Source of the DNA: a virus
Strand: one strand, 5' to 3'
IMG/VR virus record: IMGVR_UViG_3300027969_000107
Coordinates: 1-62,042 of that record
Length of the DNA stretch: 62,042 nucleotides
The position numbers were made by a program, and so were the translations under genes. Positions 51,134-58,946 of the stretch are shown here, piece after piece; the first letter of the stretch is position 1; every line of letters starts with the position of its first letter. A model generated the notes under the pieces. The model made no database searches, had not been told where the DNA came from, and saw nothing but the letters and a program-made list of their open reading frames with translations.

Positions 51134-51316
51134 GTGACCAAGTTTGTTGGTAAGTTTAGAAAAAACAAAGAGTATAATGATGATTACATTTATACTCACA
51201 GTAAACATCGTAATGAACACGCTGAGATTAAAAAATTATTAACTCAGCATGAAGAAGAATCGTTATTGGAAGATACTGAAACATCAGAATCCGACAGTCG
51301 GTGGGAAAATAGTTAA
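51134..51316 (+). CDS. Small charged protein, GTG start
   Basis: 60 residues (starts MTKFVGKFRKNKEYNDDYIY). GTG at 51134 is preceded by AGGAGA. A basic N-terminal half and an acidic, Ser/Glu-rich tail. Function unknown. Confidence 0.65.
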   Translation: MTKFVGKFRKNKEYNDDYIYTHSKHRNEHAEIKKLLTQHEEESLLEDTETSESDSRWENS

Positions 51317-51338
51317 TTTCACCTAATGAGAAATAATA

Positions 51339-51367
51339 AGAATACCACTAAATTCTGATTTTTTTAT
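51339..51367 (+). terminator. Possible weak terminator
   Basis: AGAAT/ATTCT 5-bp stem (51339-51343, 51352-51356) followed by GA and seven or more T. Low stability. Confidence 0.4.
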
Positions 51368-51400
51368 TATAAGTATTGGTGTCCGCTTTTGAAATAAGGC

Positions 51401-51428
51401 TTTGGTACTACTGTTGTACCAAAACAAC
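51401..51428 (+). repeat. Overlapping hairpins incl. GTTGT-N6-ACAAC copy 2
   Basis: TTTGGTAC (51401-51408) pairs with GTACCAAA (51416-51423). Overlapping it, GTTGTACCAAAACAAC (51413-51428) is the same 16-mer as at 55640 and the reverse complement of 12711. The two foldings exclude each other. Confidence 0.75.
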
Positions 51429-51435
51429 AAAAGAC

Positions 51436-51464
51436 TTGACATTTCACATAAACTATCGTATAAT
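51436..51464 (+). promoter_or_regulatory. Sigma-70 promoter
   Basis: TTGACA (51436-51441), 17 bp, TATAAT (51459-51464). Serves the operon starting at 51491. Confidence 0.88.
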
Positions 51465-51490
51465 GGTTTCTCCAAGTCGGAGATTACATT

Positions 51491-51835
51491 ATGATGATAT
51501 ACGGTTACATTCCAAAATCAAAAAAACGCAAAGTTCCAAAAACCGTGAAGTTACGTCACGAAGAATGGTTAAAATCAATTTCCGAAATACCACGGATTTG
51601 CAATAAATCGATTTCCAAAACGGTAATTAAAACATTACCACTTCCAAAAATTCCTGCTGGTCGGGAAACTCCCCAATGTCTTTCCATTGATACAGGTTTT
51701 ATACCTTGTACCAAGAAAACCCAACATTCATATACAGGCGAAAAGATGAGAGGTGTGGCAACAATGCACAAGTCTAATGCTGTTCCTGTATTTACCGATA
51801 GTGAAGCAAAAGAAATTTCAAGTATGAGGAGATAA
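51491..51835 (+). CDS. Conserved T4-like small protein
   Basis: 114 residues. MMIYGYIPKSKKRKVPKTVK, RHEEWLKSI, SIDTGFIPCTKKTQHSYTGE and GVATMHKSNAVPVFTDSEAK are features of a protein recurrent in T4-like phages. GGAG (51479-51482) supports the first of two adjacent ATGs. Function unknown. Confidence 0.78.
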   Translation: MMIYGYIPKSKKRKVPKTVKLRHEEWLKSISEIPRICNKSISKTVIKTLPLPKIPAGRETPQCLSIDTGFIPCTKKTQHSYTGEKMRGVATMHKSNAVPVFTDSEAKEISSMRR

Positions 51836-51836
51836 G

Positions 51837-52007
51837 ATGGAAGCACCAAAAGGTTGGACAGTAGAAGATTGGCAAGATTATGAGGACTATTTCAATTCTT
51901 TGACTTGCCAAGAACAAGAAATTGAGTTAAAATCGATGAAAGCATTCGGTGAAGCAAAAGTGAGTGGTAAAAATGTAGTTGTTATAGACCAATATTATGA
52001 AATGTGA
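51837..52007 (+). CDS. Small acidic protein
   Basis: 56 residues (starts MEAPKGWTVEDWQDYEDYFN). AGGAG overlaps the previous stop. No domain recognised. Confidence 0.62.
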   Translation: MEAPKGWTVEDWQDYEDYFNSLTCQEQEIELKSMKAFGEAKVSGKNVVVIDQYYEM

Positions 52008-52013
52008 GAAATT

Positions 52014-52202
52014 ATGTTAATGCAATGGGAAGAAACACAGATACATAGAGGTATCGATGAGATTATGTTTAATATGCGACATATTCCAGCAGATGATGTA
52101 GCGTATTTTTTAGTAAAATTCAATCCAAAGCTTGCGGAAGAATTGGTAACATCGCTGGAACAACAAATTTTCGATAAAAATGAAGGAAGTAAGCATGAAT
52201 GA
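52014..52202 (+). CDS. Small helical protein
   Basis: 62 residues (starts MLMQWEETQIHRGIDEIMFN; AYFLVKFNPKLAEELVTSLE). Overlaps the next gene by eight bases. Function unknown. Confidence 0.62.
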   Translation: MLMQWEETQIHRGIDEIMFNMRHIPADDVAYFLVKFNPKLAEELVTSLEQQIFDKNEGSKHE

Positions 52203-52356
52203 GCAAAATCAACCATTAATTTTTGATGCCCGAGCAGATGATGATGAAATTCCTGCTTGGAAACGCTTGGATATTGTAACCCGTAAGTGGGCAACACTAA
52301 CAGGAATGGAAAAAGACCTTTCCGACTACCAAAAACGCAAGGAATTGTATCAATAA
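52195..52356 (+). CDS. Small charged protein
   Basis: 53 residues (starts MNEQNQPLIFDARADDDEIP; ends YQKRKELYQ). AAGGAAG precedes the start. Last gene of this short operon. Confidence 0.6.
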   Translation: MNEQNQPLIFDARADDDEIPAWKRLDIVTRKWATLTGMEKDLSDYQKRKELYQ

Positions 52357-52362
52357 TCGCTG

Positions 52363-52382
52363 GTGTTGCTAGGAAACAACAC
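52363..52382 (+). repeat. GTTG...CAAC hairpin, copy 3 (variant)
   Basis: GTGTTG (52363-52368) pairs with CAACAC (52377-52382) around CTAGGAAA. The flanks TCGCT and CACTTCC are shared with the element at 59890-59920. Confidence 0.65.
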
Positions 52383-52397
52383 TTCCGAACAAATTTC

Positions 52398-52425
52398 TTG
52401 ACGGATTCTAGGATTCCTGTATAAT
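52398..52425 (+). promoter_or_regulatory. Sigma-70 promoter for the VWA gene
   Basis: TTGACG (52398-52403), 16 bp, TATAAT (52420-52425). Confidence 0.82.
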
Positions 52426-52450
52426 GGTACTATATTAATACGGAGAAGCT

Positions 52451-54589
52451 ATGGAATTATTAGAATCTAAATCACTACTAGCCAAATTGATGGCAACCGA
52501 AAACCTTGTTGTAGAACAACGCAAAGTTCATACCGCTATGTTTGATGTCAAAAATCGTATTTTGACAATTCCCGTTTTAGATGAAAAAATCAATGGCCAC
52601 ACTTATGACCTTTTCGTTGGTCATGAAGTCGGTCATGCTCTCTATACTCCTATGGAAGGAATGCTCAAAGCACGAGCTGAAAAAGTAAACGCTTCCATTC
52701 TCAATGTTGTAGAAGATTCTCGCATTGAACGCAAAATCAAATCCAAATATCCTGGCCTCCGTAATTCTTTTGTCAAAGCATACAGAGAATTATCAGACAA
52801 AGATTTCTTTGGCACAAAAGGAATCGACCTCAATGAGATGAATTTTATCGACCGTGTAAACTTACATTGTAAGGGCGGTGCAATTCTTGGTATTAAATTT
52901 GATGCCGAAGAAAAGGCATTACTTAACGAAGTAGAAACTACACAGACTTATGAAGAGGTAATTGAAGTTACCAAACGTATTACTGAATTCATGAAACAAA
53001 AAGAAGAAGAACGCAAAGCAAATCAACCAGAAGAAGAATTTGATGAAGTTGATGAAGATGAAGAATTTGATGGTTTTGGTAATTCAGATGACTTTGAGGA
53101 CTTTGATGAAGAAAGCGAAGAACAAGATGATAAAGATGGACAATCTAGTCAGAGTGATTCAATCGAAGGCGAAGAAAAAAATGAAGATGATGAACTAATC
53201 AATGGTGATGACCGATTCAATTATGATGAAGTCGAAGATGATAAGGTTCGTTCTTTCACGGATGATGCCTTCAAACAAAATGAGAAAAAACTCTTTGCTG
53301 AAAATGCGAAGAATTACCTCTATGCCAACATTCCAGAATTCGACACTAAAAAAGGTATTTTCACTTATAAAGCTCTGTATAAAAAATATAGAGAACATAT
53401 CAATGAATGGCCTTCAGAAGTTACCCGTTCTAGTAATGAAAAATATCAAAAACTCCGTAAAGAAACAAATAAAGTGGTTTCTTACCTTGTCAAAGAATTT
53501 GAATTGCGTAAAAATGCCGACCAGTTAAAACGGGCTTCTACTGCCAAAACTGGCGACCTTGATATGAAGAAGATTTTCTCTTATCAATTTAGTGAAGATA
53601 TTTTCAAAAAGATTTCGGTTGTGCCGAATGGTAAATCACATGGTCTTGTAATGTTCCTTGACTGGTCTGGTTCTATGTCTGACCATATTGAGAATACTGT
53701 AAAACAATTACTCTCATTGGTAATGTTTTGCAAGAAAGTAAATATTCCTTATGAAGTATATGCTTTTGCAACACCAGAATCTCACGCATCACACGATTAT
53801 ACAATTACTCCTAAACATGGTGATTTACAAGCAAGAAATTTTTATCTGATGAATCTTTTATCAAGTAAAATGACTGCTGGTGAATTTACCTTTGCGGCCA
53901 TTTCATTGGTTCGTTGGTCTGGAAGTCCTCGTTATATTCCACATTGGATGGGAATGGGTGGCACACCATTAAACGAAGCTACTATTGCTGCTATGGAAAT
54001 TGTTCCTGAGTTTCAAAAATATTATAAATTGCAAATTGTAAATGCTGTATTTTTGACTGATGGTGAAGGACATACAATTCGTAGTAAATATGAATTTGAT
54101 CCTGTATCTGGTAGAATGGGTTCTAAAGGTCACGAATATGTTTACGGTTCTAAGGCAGAAAATGGCATGATTATTCGTGACCCTAAAACCAAACATCAAG
54201 AAATTGTGGAGAATATATATGGTTGTGCTTCACACACATCTGCTTATGTTAAACTATTAAAATCTCGAACAAATTGTAATGTGCTTGGTTTCTATGTAAT
54301 TTCTGGTCGTGAATTTAATCGTAAAATGTATGAATTCTATCCACGCTCGGTTGACTTTGAGAAAATCAAAGTGACCTTTCGTAAGAACAAATTTGCGGTC
54401 ATTGAAACTGCCGGTTTTGATGAGTATTATGTTCTCCGCTCTGAAGCCTTGAATACAGAAGAAGATGCTGGTTTTGAAGTGCGAGAAAATGCCACTACTC
54501 GTGGACTTGTTTCGGCTTTCAGTAAGTATACTGGTGGTCGAGTTGCTAACCGTGTTGTTCTAAACAGATTTATAGGAATGATATCATGA
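52451..54589 (+). CDS. CobT-like VWA-domain protein with HExxH
   Basis: 712 residues. N-terminal region with a zincin-like motif GHEVGHALYTP (about 57-67), a long acidic segment (about 195-260), then a von Willebrand A domain with the MIDAS motif DWSGSMSDH (about 413) and a MIDAS-like VFLTDGEG. This is the cyanophage 'CobT/peptidase' architecture. CobT works with a MoxR/CobS AAA+ ATPase, which is not in the window. Own promoter at 52398; CGGAGAAG site. Confidence 0.85.
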   Translation: MELLESKSLLAKLMATENLVVEQRKVHTAMFDVKNRILTIPVLDEKINGHTYDLFVGHEVGHALYTPMEGMLKARAEKVNASILNVVEDSRIERKIKSKYPGLRNSFVKAYRELSDKDFFGTKGIDLNEMNFIDRVNLHCKGGAILGIKFDAEEKALLNEVETTQTYEEVIEVTKRITEFMKQKEEERKANQPEEEFDEVDEDEEFDGFGNSDDFEDFDEESEEQDDKDGQSSQSDSIEGEEKNEDDELINGDDRFNYDEVEDDKVRSFTDDAFKQNEKKLFAENAKNYLYANIPEFDTKKGIFTYKALYKKYREHINEWPSEVTRSSNEKYQKLRKETNKVVSYLVKEFELRKNADQLKRASTAKTGDLDMKKIFSYQFSEDIFKKISVVPNGKSHGLVMFLDWSGSMSDHIENTVKQLLSLVMFCKKVNIPYEVYAFATPESHASHDYTITPKHGDLQARNFYLMNLLSSKMTAGEFTFAAISLVRWSGSPRYIPHWMGMGGTPLNEATIAAMEIVPEFQKYYKLQIVNAVFLTDGEGHTIRSKYEFDPVSGRMGSKGHEYVYGSKAENGMIIRDPKTKHQEIVENIYGCASHTSAYVKLLKSRTNCNVLGFYVISGREFNRKMYEFYPRSVDFEKIKVTFRKNKFAVIETAGFDEYYVLRSEALNTEEDAGFEVRENATTRGLVSAFSKYTGGRVANRVVLNRFIGMIS

Positions 54590-54801
54590 TTCAAGAAATT
54601 GTAACTTTTATGGGTGCCCAAGGACACCGTATTGCCGAAATTGGATTCCTTGCAACTTGTGTTGTAACACCATTTTACATTGTTGATTTTATTGATACTG
54701 TAACTGGTTCAAAATTAACTAAATTTTTTAATAATGAAGAAGAAGCCGAAGAAGCAGCCAAACTGTTTGCTTTCGATGGCATTTTAGAGGAAACAAAATG
54801 A
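54586..54801 (+). CDS. Small hypothetical protein
   Basis: 71 residues (starts MIQEIVTFMGAQGHRIAEIG). A mildly hydrophobic centre (FLATCVVTPFYIVDFID) and an acidic C-terminal helix. Coupled to the VWA gene by a 4-base overlap and to the next gene likewise. Confidence 0.65.
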   Translation: MIQEIVTFMGAQGHRIAEIGFLATCVVTPFYIVDFIDTVTGSKLTKFFNNEEEAEEAAKLFAFDGILEETK

Positions 54802-54995
54802 AACCTGATTTAATTGTAGAGAATGGAAATAGAGTTGCTGATATTTTTAATCGTAAATCACATTACACCATTGAACACTATGAGAATGGTGAATGGCGTA
54901 TGGTGAGAACTGCGGTGACATTAGATGAAGCTAAGTTAATTGCTGAACAATATGTTGGTCCATCAACCCCTACACTATTGAACGAAAATGCGTGA
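54798..54995 (+). CDS. Small hypothetical protein
   Basis: 65 residues (starts MKPDLIVENGNRVADIFNRK; HYENGEWRMVRTAVTLDEAK). Likely a beta-hairpin plus helix. Function unknown. Confidence 0.65.
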   Translation: MKPDLIVENGNRVADIFNRKSHYTIEHYENGEWRMVRTAVTLDEAKLIAEQYVGPSTPTLLNENA

Positions 54996-55254
54996 TATTA
55001 TAGAAGCGGATGATTTCAATCCAAAGAAGATTTATGATGATATGATTAAACGAGCACAACAAGCAAAAGCTTGGTATGTGCATTGTTATATCGAAGAAGA
55101 ATGGATGCCAAAAGGTGAAGCGATGCCTTTTGACCTTTCTATTAAAGATGGAGTATTTACTTGTCGTGTTGTTTGCACAACTTATACAGAAGCACAGACA
55201 ATTGTGGCAAATGTTTTGCCTGTGATTAAATTTATTGAAGATCCAAATGAATGA
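54988..55254 (+). CDS. Small hypothetical protein
   Basis: 88 residues (starts MRDIIEADDFNPKKIYDDMI). Alpha/beta, with VVCTTYTEAQTIVANVLPVI at the end; loosely similar in layout to the preceding protein (sensor-like repeats). Function unknown. Confidence 0.65.
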   Translation: MRDIIEADDFNPKKIYDDMIKRAQQAKAWYVHCYIEEEWMPKGEAMPFDLSIKDGVFTCRVVCTTYTEAQTIVANVLPVIKFIEDPNE

Positions 55255-55516
55255 CCAAACAAGAGAAGCACTACTAATTTTACAAGAAGAATGTGCTGAA
55301 GTTACCCAAGCGATATCAAAAGTATTTCGTTTTGGATTAGATACACAATGGCCAGAAGGAGCTCCATCAAATAAATGGAAATTGGAAGAAGAAGTTGGTG
55401 ACCTTTTGGCTATGGTTGATATTTTAATTGAAAACGGAACTTTATCCGATTCGTATATTAATCAGGCAAGAAAAAATAAAAGAACAAAATTAAAAACTTG
55501 GTCGAGTTTTAATTAA
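55247..55516 (+). CDS. MazG-like nucleotide pyrophosphohydrolase
   Basis: 89 residues from ATG 55247. EECAEVTQAISKVFRFG gives the EExxE helix and WKLEEEVGDLLAMVDILIEN the ExxxD helix of all-alpha NTP pyrophosphohydrolases. MazG-type phage enzymes may alter nucleotide alarmone or dNTP pools. Overlaps both neighbours. Confidence 0.78.
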   Translation: MNDQTREALLILQEECAEVTQAISKVFRFGLDTQWPEGAPSNKWKLEEEVGDLLAMVDILIENGTLSDSYINQARKNKRTKLKTWSSFN

Positions 55517-55638
55517 TGGATATTAGGGATTTATTACAACAACTGCGAAGGATTAGGTGTTGGACTTTTGAAGGAACAATGGCAAGAAAATTGCTTACCG
55601 AATTAATTGACCATCTCCAAAAGCAAGTACCACAATAG
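55516..55638 (+). CDS. Small basic peptide
   Basis: 40 residues (starts MDIRDLLQQLRRIRCWTFEG), a single amphipathic helical hairpin. Starts on the previous stop (TAATG). Confidence 0.45.
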   Translation: MDIRDLLQQLRRIRCWTFEGTMARKLLTELIDHLQKQVPQ

Positions 55639-55639
55639 T

Positions 55640-55655
55640 GTTGTACCAAAACAAC
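55640..55655 (+). repeat. GTTGT-N6-ACAAC hairpin, copy 4
   Basis: GTTGTACCAAAACAAC, identical to 51413-51428, seven bases upstream of a promoter. Confidence 0.78.
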
Positions 55656-55662
55656 AGCAGTA

Positions 55663-55690
55663 TTGCCATCCTCCGTGGTTCGTGTATAAT
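55663..55690 (+). promoter_or_regulatory. Sigma-70 promoter
   Basis: TTGCCA (55663-55668), 16 bp, TATAAT (55685-55690); shares GGTTCGTGTATAATGGT with the tRNA promoter at 12743-12763. Confidence 0.8.
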
Positions 55691-55719
55691 GGTACCAACA
55701 ATTGAGAAGGAGTTTTATT

Positions 55720-55872
55720 ATGGGTTTTTATAAAAGTATGGTAATTGACATTATTGATGATTATGCTCGTGGCGAGAGCGAATTTGAATTGGCAAAAAAA
55801 TATGATTTGCCTGTGGAGAAAATCCAAGATGTTATTGAACAATATTACAATTTTGCAGACGAGGCTGTATAA
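55720..55872 (+). CDS. Small HTH-like protein
   Basis: 50 residues, acidic. SEFELAKKYDLPVEKIQDVI looks like a helix-turn-helix (sigma-like or Trp-repressor type). AAGGAG is 7 bases before the ATG. First gene after a strong promoter; the stop overlaps the next ATG. Confidence 0.65.
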   Translation: MGFYKSMVIDIIDDYARGESEFELAKKYDLPVEKIQDVIEQYYNFADEAV

Positions 55873-56201
55873 TGACTAAAACTGGTGAAAAACTTTTAAA
55901 GATTCTTCCTCATATTGAAGAATATCAAAAACATTTAGAATCAAATTATGCTAGTTTTGGCCGTAGCTGTGAATTCAAAAATGATTTAGGATTTGCCACA
56001 GGTTTTGAAGCAGGATCCAAGTATATTAAAATATTTCATTTTTATAATAACGGTACAAGCAGCCAGAGGTCTTGCCATTCATTCGTAGATTATGAAGGCA
56101 ATATTTGGAAAGCGGCTAGTTGGAAAGCACCAGCAAAAAACTTTCCTCGTGGTAATGTAATCAATAAAGATTATGCCACAATCCGTTGGACTGGTTGTTA
56201 A
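55872..56201 (+). CDS. Conserved-type small protein
   Basis: 109 residues: MTKTGEKLLKILPHIEEYQK, SKYIKIFHFYNNGTSSQRSC, FVDYEGNIWKAASWKAPAKN and PRGNVINKDYATIRWTGC. The second half resembles a small beta domain found in many phage proteins of unknown function. Confidence 0.7.
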   Translation: MTKTGEKLLKILPHIEEYQKHLESNYASFGRSCEFKNDLGFATGFEAGSKYIKIFHFYNNGTSSQRSCHSFVDYEGNIWKAASWKAPAKNFPRGNVINKDYATIRWTGC

Positions 56202-56203
56202 TC

Positions 56204-56317
56204 TTATTTGTAGATTGACTGTGCTTCTTTGATTTTACCATTTCTGGCTAAATCAGCGGCATACTTGGCTTCTGCCATGTCAAGTAAGAATGACCAAATT
56301 TGTTTGATGAGTTTCAT
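56204..56317 (-). CDS. Small minus-strand protein
   Basis: 37 residues (starts MKLIKQIWSFLLDMAEAKYA, ends EAQSIYK). An AAGGAAG site is correctly spaced on the minus strand. The amphipathic helix resembles short peptides seen in other T4-likes. One of four minus-strand ORFs reported in the window. Confidence 0.55.
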   Translation of the reverse strand: MKLIKQIWSFLLDMAEAKYAADLARNGKIKEAQSIYK

Positions 56318-56329
56318 AATGCTTCCTTA

Positions 56330-56359
56330 TTAGTGTTAATACTATTAGTGTTTATACTA
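56330..56359. repeat. Tandem 15-bp repeat
   Basis: TTAGTGTTAATACTA (56330-56344) and TTAGTGTTTATACTA (56345-56359), 14/15 identical; each unit is an imperfect palindrome (TAGT...ACTA). Located upstream of the minus-strand ORF. Confidence 0.65.
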
Positions 56360-56415
56360 ATATATATGTTGCGGTGCATTACAGTTTGATGACAATGGCA
56401 TATATTTTTGAAAGT

Positions 56416-56445
56416 ATTGACCGTGGTCAATTTTTGTAGTATAAT
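56416..56445 (+). promoter_or_regulatory. Sigma-70 promoter with palindromic -35
   Basis: TTGACC (56417-56422), 17 bp, TATAAT (56440-56445). ATTGACCGTGGTCAAT (56416-56431) is a perfect palindrome covering the -35, compatible with an operator or a divergent promoter pair. Confidence 0.75.
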
Positions 56446-56477
56446 TTGAATGTAGTATAACCTTATGGAGATTTAAA

Positions 56478-56717
56478 GTGAAGAAGTATCTTTTGTTATT
56501 GCCCTTGTTATTATTGCCAGCTTGTGCCTCACAACCACCCCAAGTTTCAGGATATGAAAAAGTGGAAAAGATGGAACGCCGTGATGTCATTCGTGGTGTT
56601 ACTGAATGTGAAGAAGCTGATATGAAACCTTATGTCGAGTATGTTACACAAACAACTGCTCACGGCAAGGTATTAGTACCTATCAATGTGCATTGTGATC
56701 CTGTTCGTAAGAAGTAA
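56478..56717 (+). CDS. Small lipoprotein, GTG start
   Basis: 79 residues. GTG at 56478 (MKKYLLLLPLLLLPACAS); lipobox LPACAS. The mature part is hydrophilic with two Cys. GGAG at 56467-56470. Confidence 0.72.
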   Translation: MKKYLLLLPLLLLPACASQPPQVSGYEKVEKMERRDVIRGVTECEEADMKPYVEYVTQTTAHGKVLVPINVHCDPVRKK

Positions 56718-56719
56718 TC

Positions 56720-57106
56720 ATGGACTATAATCAAATTCTAACCACCTTAGGAATCACTCAAGGTAGATTAGAAACCATTATCATCTTTACGGTGATTGCC
56801 ATTGGTATAGGAATAATTGCCGTATTGTATTGGAAGTTTTTACTGGCTGGTTTCTTTGCCTTGATTGTGATATTCATTTTCTCCCGCCACGAACCAGATA
56901 TTGCCGTGGTGGCAAAATCATCTTCAACACCTATAATCGTTGAAGAACTGAATACACCACCTCCTGTGGTAGAAGTCAAACCCAATGTTAAACCTGTGGA
57001 ATCTAAACAGATAAGTAAAGCAGAACAAGAGTTTATGGAAGATTGTTTATCTCTTGCTGACAAAAAATCTATTTGTGAGGATTTATGGAAACAACGAAAT
57101 CATTAG
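56720..57106 (+). CDS. Small membrane protein
   Basis: 128 residues: two TM segments (about 21-40, 43-60), then a Pro/Val-rich linker and a C-terminal helix with two Cys (MEDCLSLADKKSICEDLW). Two bases after the lipoprotein gene. Confidence 0.68.
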   Translation: MDYNQILTTLGITQGRLETIIIFTVIAIGIGIIAVLYWKFLLAGFFALIVIFIFSRHEPDIAVVAKSSSTPIIVEELNTPPPVVEVKPNVKPVESKQISKAEQEFMEDCLSLADKKSICEDLWKQRNH

Positions 57107-57297
57107 CAGAAATCTTTAGTTTGACTTTAAGTGTAATCATACTCATTGGGTATATTACATATCACTATCAACACCAGAGTAGTGTTGTGATTTATGATTG
57201 TTCGCTTGCAGAAATATCTCCCGATTATCCTGTAAGTGTGAAAGAAGAATGTAGAAAAGTGAAAAATGACAGAAGAACAAATCAAACATCTAAATGA
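57085..57297 (+). CDS. Small membrane protein
   Basis: 70 residues: one TM (SLTLSVIILIGYITYHY) and a short periplasmic tail with two Cys. It overlaps both neighbours by more than 20 bases. Confidence 0.6.
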   Translation: METTKSLAEIFSLTLSVIILIGYITYHYQHQSSVVIYDCSLAEISPDYPVSVKEECRKVKNDRRTNQTSK

Positions 57298-57874
57298 ACT
57301 GGTAGCAAAAACCACTAAACGAGCACCCTCATATGCCATGATGTTAAGTCATGTGGCAAATATTCAAAACCCACTTATTGTGGAAACTGGATGTGCCAGA
57401 CAAGAGGACAACTTTGAAGGTGATGGAATGTCAACCGTCATCTTTGATACTCTGGTGGATTATCATGGTGGCGAGTTCTATTCTGTAGATATTAATCCTG
57501 ATAATGTAAAGTTTGCACAGAGTAATACCAAGAAGGCCAAAGTTTTCTGTGGTGATTCTGTGGCATATCTGCATAATCAAAATAAGATGTGGGTAGAACA
57601 AGGTCGTAAGATTGACCTGCTTTACCTAGATTCTTTTGACTTTGACCTTAAAGAACCCCACCCATCCTCATTACATCATATTTTAGAAATGGTTGCAATC
57701 TCTCCAAGTTTGGGACCTGGTACTATGATTTGTGTTGATGATAATTTTGTGGTAGAACAAAGTAATACAGGTGAGAGATTTGAAATTGGTAAAGGTGGTT
57801 ATGTAAAGCAATACATGGACGCTATCCATAAAGATAGAATTTTCAACGGTTATCAATGGATTTGGAAACTATGA
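57266..57874 (+). CDS. Class I SAM methyltransferase-like protein
   Basis: 202 residues. LIVETGCARQEDNFEGDG is the SAM-loop variant, then GGEFYSVDINPDNVKFAQ, IDLLYLDSFDFD and GTMICVDDNFVV: Methyltransf_24-type. AGAAAAGTGAAA precedes the ATG. Substrate unknown; compare the glycan-cluster member at 25692. Confidence 0.78.
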   Translation: MTEEQIKHLNELVAKTTKRAPSYAMMLSHVANIQNPLIVETGCARQEDNFEGDGMSTVIFDTLVDYHGGEFYSVDINPDNVKFAQSNTKKAKVFCGDSVAYLHNQNKMWVEQGRKIDLLYLDSFDFDLKEPHPSSLHHILEMVAISPSLGPGTMICVDDNFVVEQSNTGERFEIGKGGYVKQYMDAIHKDRIFNGYQWIWKL

Positions 57875-58194
57875 CAACATTCACCAGCGAAGATAGAGAA
57901 TGGGCTTATTGGGACAATTATGTTTGTCCCAAGTATACTCGACAGACAGAGATTCAATTCTTCTTTCCGCTGACTGAACAGATACCGTTAGGACTTGATT
58001 ATACTGGTTGTGCAAAACTTAACGCCACAGAGTATACTAATGGTGATACTACAGGATTTGCATTTTATCCTACTGGCACATGGGAAGGTGTCGGTACTAT
58101 CACACTCAAAGCAACAGAACTAACTATTGAAACACCGAATATGCCATGGTACAGAAAACTGGCATTCAAACTACTTGGATTTAAATGGAAATAA
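57871..58194 (+). CDS. Hypothetical protein
   Basis: 107 residues from ATG 57871. Beta-rich: EIQFFFPLTEQIPLGLDYTG, GFAFYPTGTWEGVGTITLKA. Overlaps the methyltransferase stop (ATGA). Function unknown. Confidence 0.65.
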   Translation: MTTFTSEDREWAYWDNYVCPKYTRQTEIQFFFPLTEQIPLGLDYTGCAKLNATEYTNGDTTGFAFYPTGTWEGVGTITLKATELTIETPNMPWYRKLAFKLLGFKWK

Positions 58195-58196
58195 AC

Positions 58197-58376
58197 ATGA
58201 CTATATTAGGTTTTATTGGATTTATTATTACACTACTGATTATCGTGCCGGCCTCATTGGTTGCACTTATTAAGGTATTCACCCATCCCGTCAGAGAAAT
58301 CACCAATCTTTGGATATCTCTGGCAGATGTCATTCTTGATACTATCGAAACTATTAAAAGAGAATTCAAAAAGTAA
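58197..58376 (+). CDS. Small membrane protein
   Basis: 59 residues from ATG 58197: one long TM (ILGFIGFIITLLIIVPASLV) and an amphipathic tail. An in-frame ATG 12 bases upstream overlaps the previous gene. Confidence 0.6.
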   Translation: MTILGFIGFIITLLIIVPASLVALIKVFTHPVREITNLWISLADVILDTIETIKREFKK

Positions 58377-58380
58377 TATT

Positions 58381-58644
58381 ATGCGAAACACAAAAGACAT
58401 GACAGCGAAACAGATGATCCTATTCCTATCTCTAACTGCTCTGATTTTGGCGGCGCTTTCCAGCGCTTCCGGCTTATTCGATTCCGAACCACCACCCACT
58501 ATCTCCGTAGAGAAACTCAAAGCCATGGAATCTGGCCAAATCATCTGCCTTCCAGAATATCCTTCCTCAGAGCAACTGTGGCGTTGCGAAGATGCTTATG
58601 GTAATTCACACAATAACCTCATTATCAAAAAATCATTTATATGA
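58381..58644 (+). CDS. Small exported/membrane protein
   Basis: 87 residues from ATG 58381. A TM or signal anchor (ILFLSLTALILAALSSASG), then a short domain with two Cys (IICLPEYPSSEQLWRCEDAY). Confidence 0.6.
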   Translation: MRNTKDMTAKQMILFLSLTALILAALSSASGLFDSEPPPTISVEKLKAMESGQIICLPEYPSSEQLWRCEDAYGNSHNNLIIKKSFI

Positions 58645-58661
58645 TTCTCCAATGATTCTCA

Positions 58662-58946
58662 ATGGCAATCAAAAATAATAAAGAATACGATTGGGTGGAG
58701 GGAGACCGTTTAGGTAACTATCTCTATTACGAAGTTGGTACCGGTCGTATCATTGGTGAAGTATCCCGTGTTGGTATGACTGGTACTAGAAGTCAGGCAT
58801 CTTGCTATATCGATGTCAATAACCACATCTATCTCGGTAACTATATCGATGCCACATGGGCTAAACTGGCCGTAGAGCGTAAACAACATTGGTTTGATAA
58901 CAATATCGATAATGGTATTGAATACGACCCAATAACCTCTGTATGA
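58662..58946 (+). CDS. Conserved-type small protein
   Basis: 94 residues: WVEGDRLGNYLYYEVGTGRI, IGEVSRVGMTG, YIDVNNHIYLGNYIDATWAK. The repeated Gly-Asx turns suggest a small beta domain. Overlaps the next start. Confidence 0.65.
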   Translation: MAIKNNKEYDWVEGDRLGNYLYYEVGTGRIIGEVSRVGMTGTRSQASCYIDVNNHIYLGNYIDATWAKLAVERKQHWFDNNIDNGIEYDPITSV

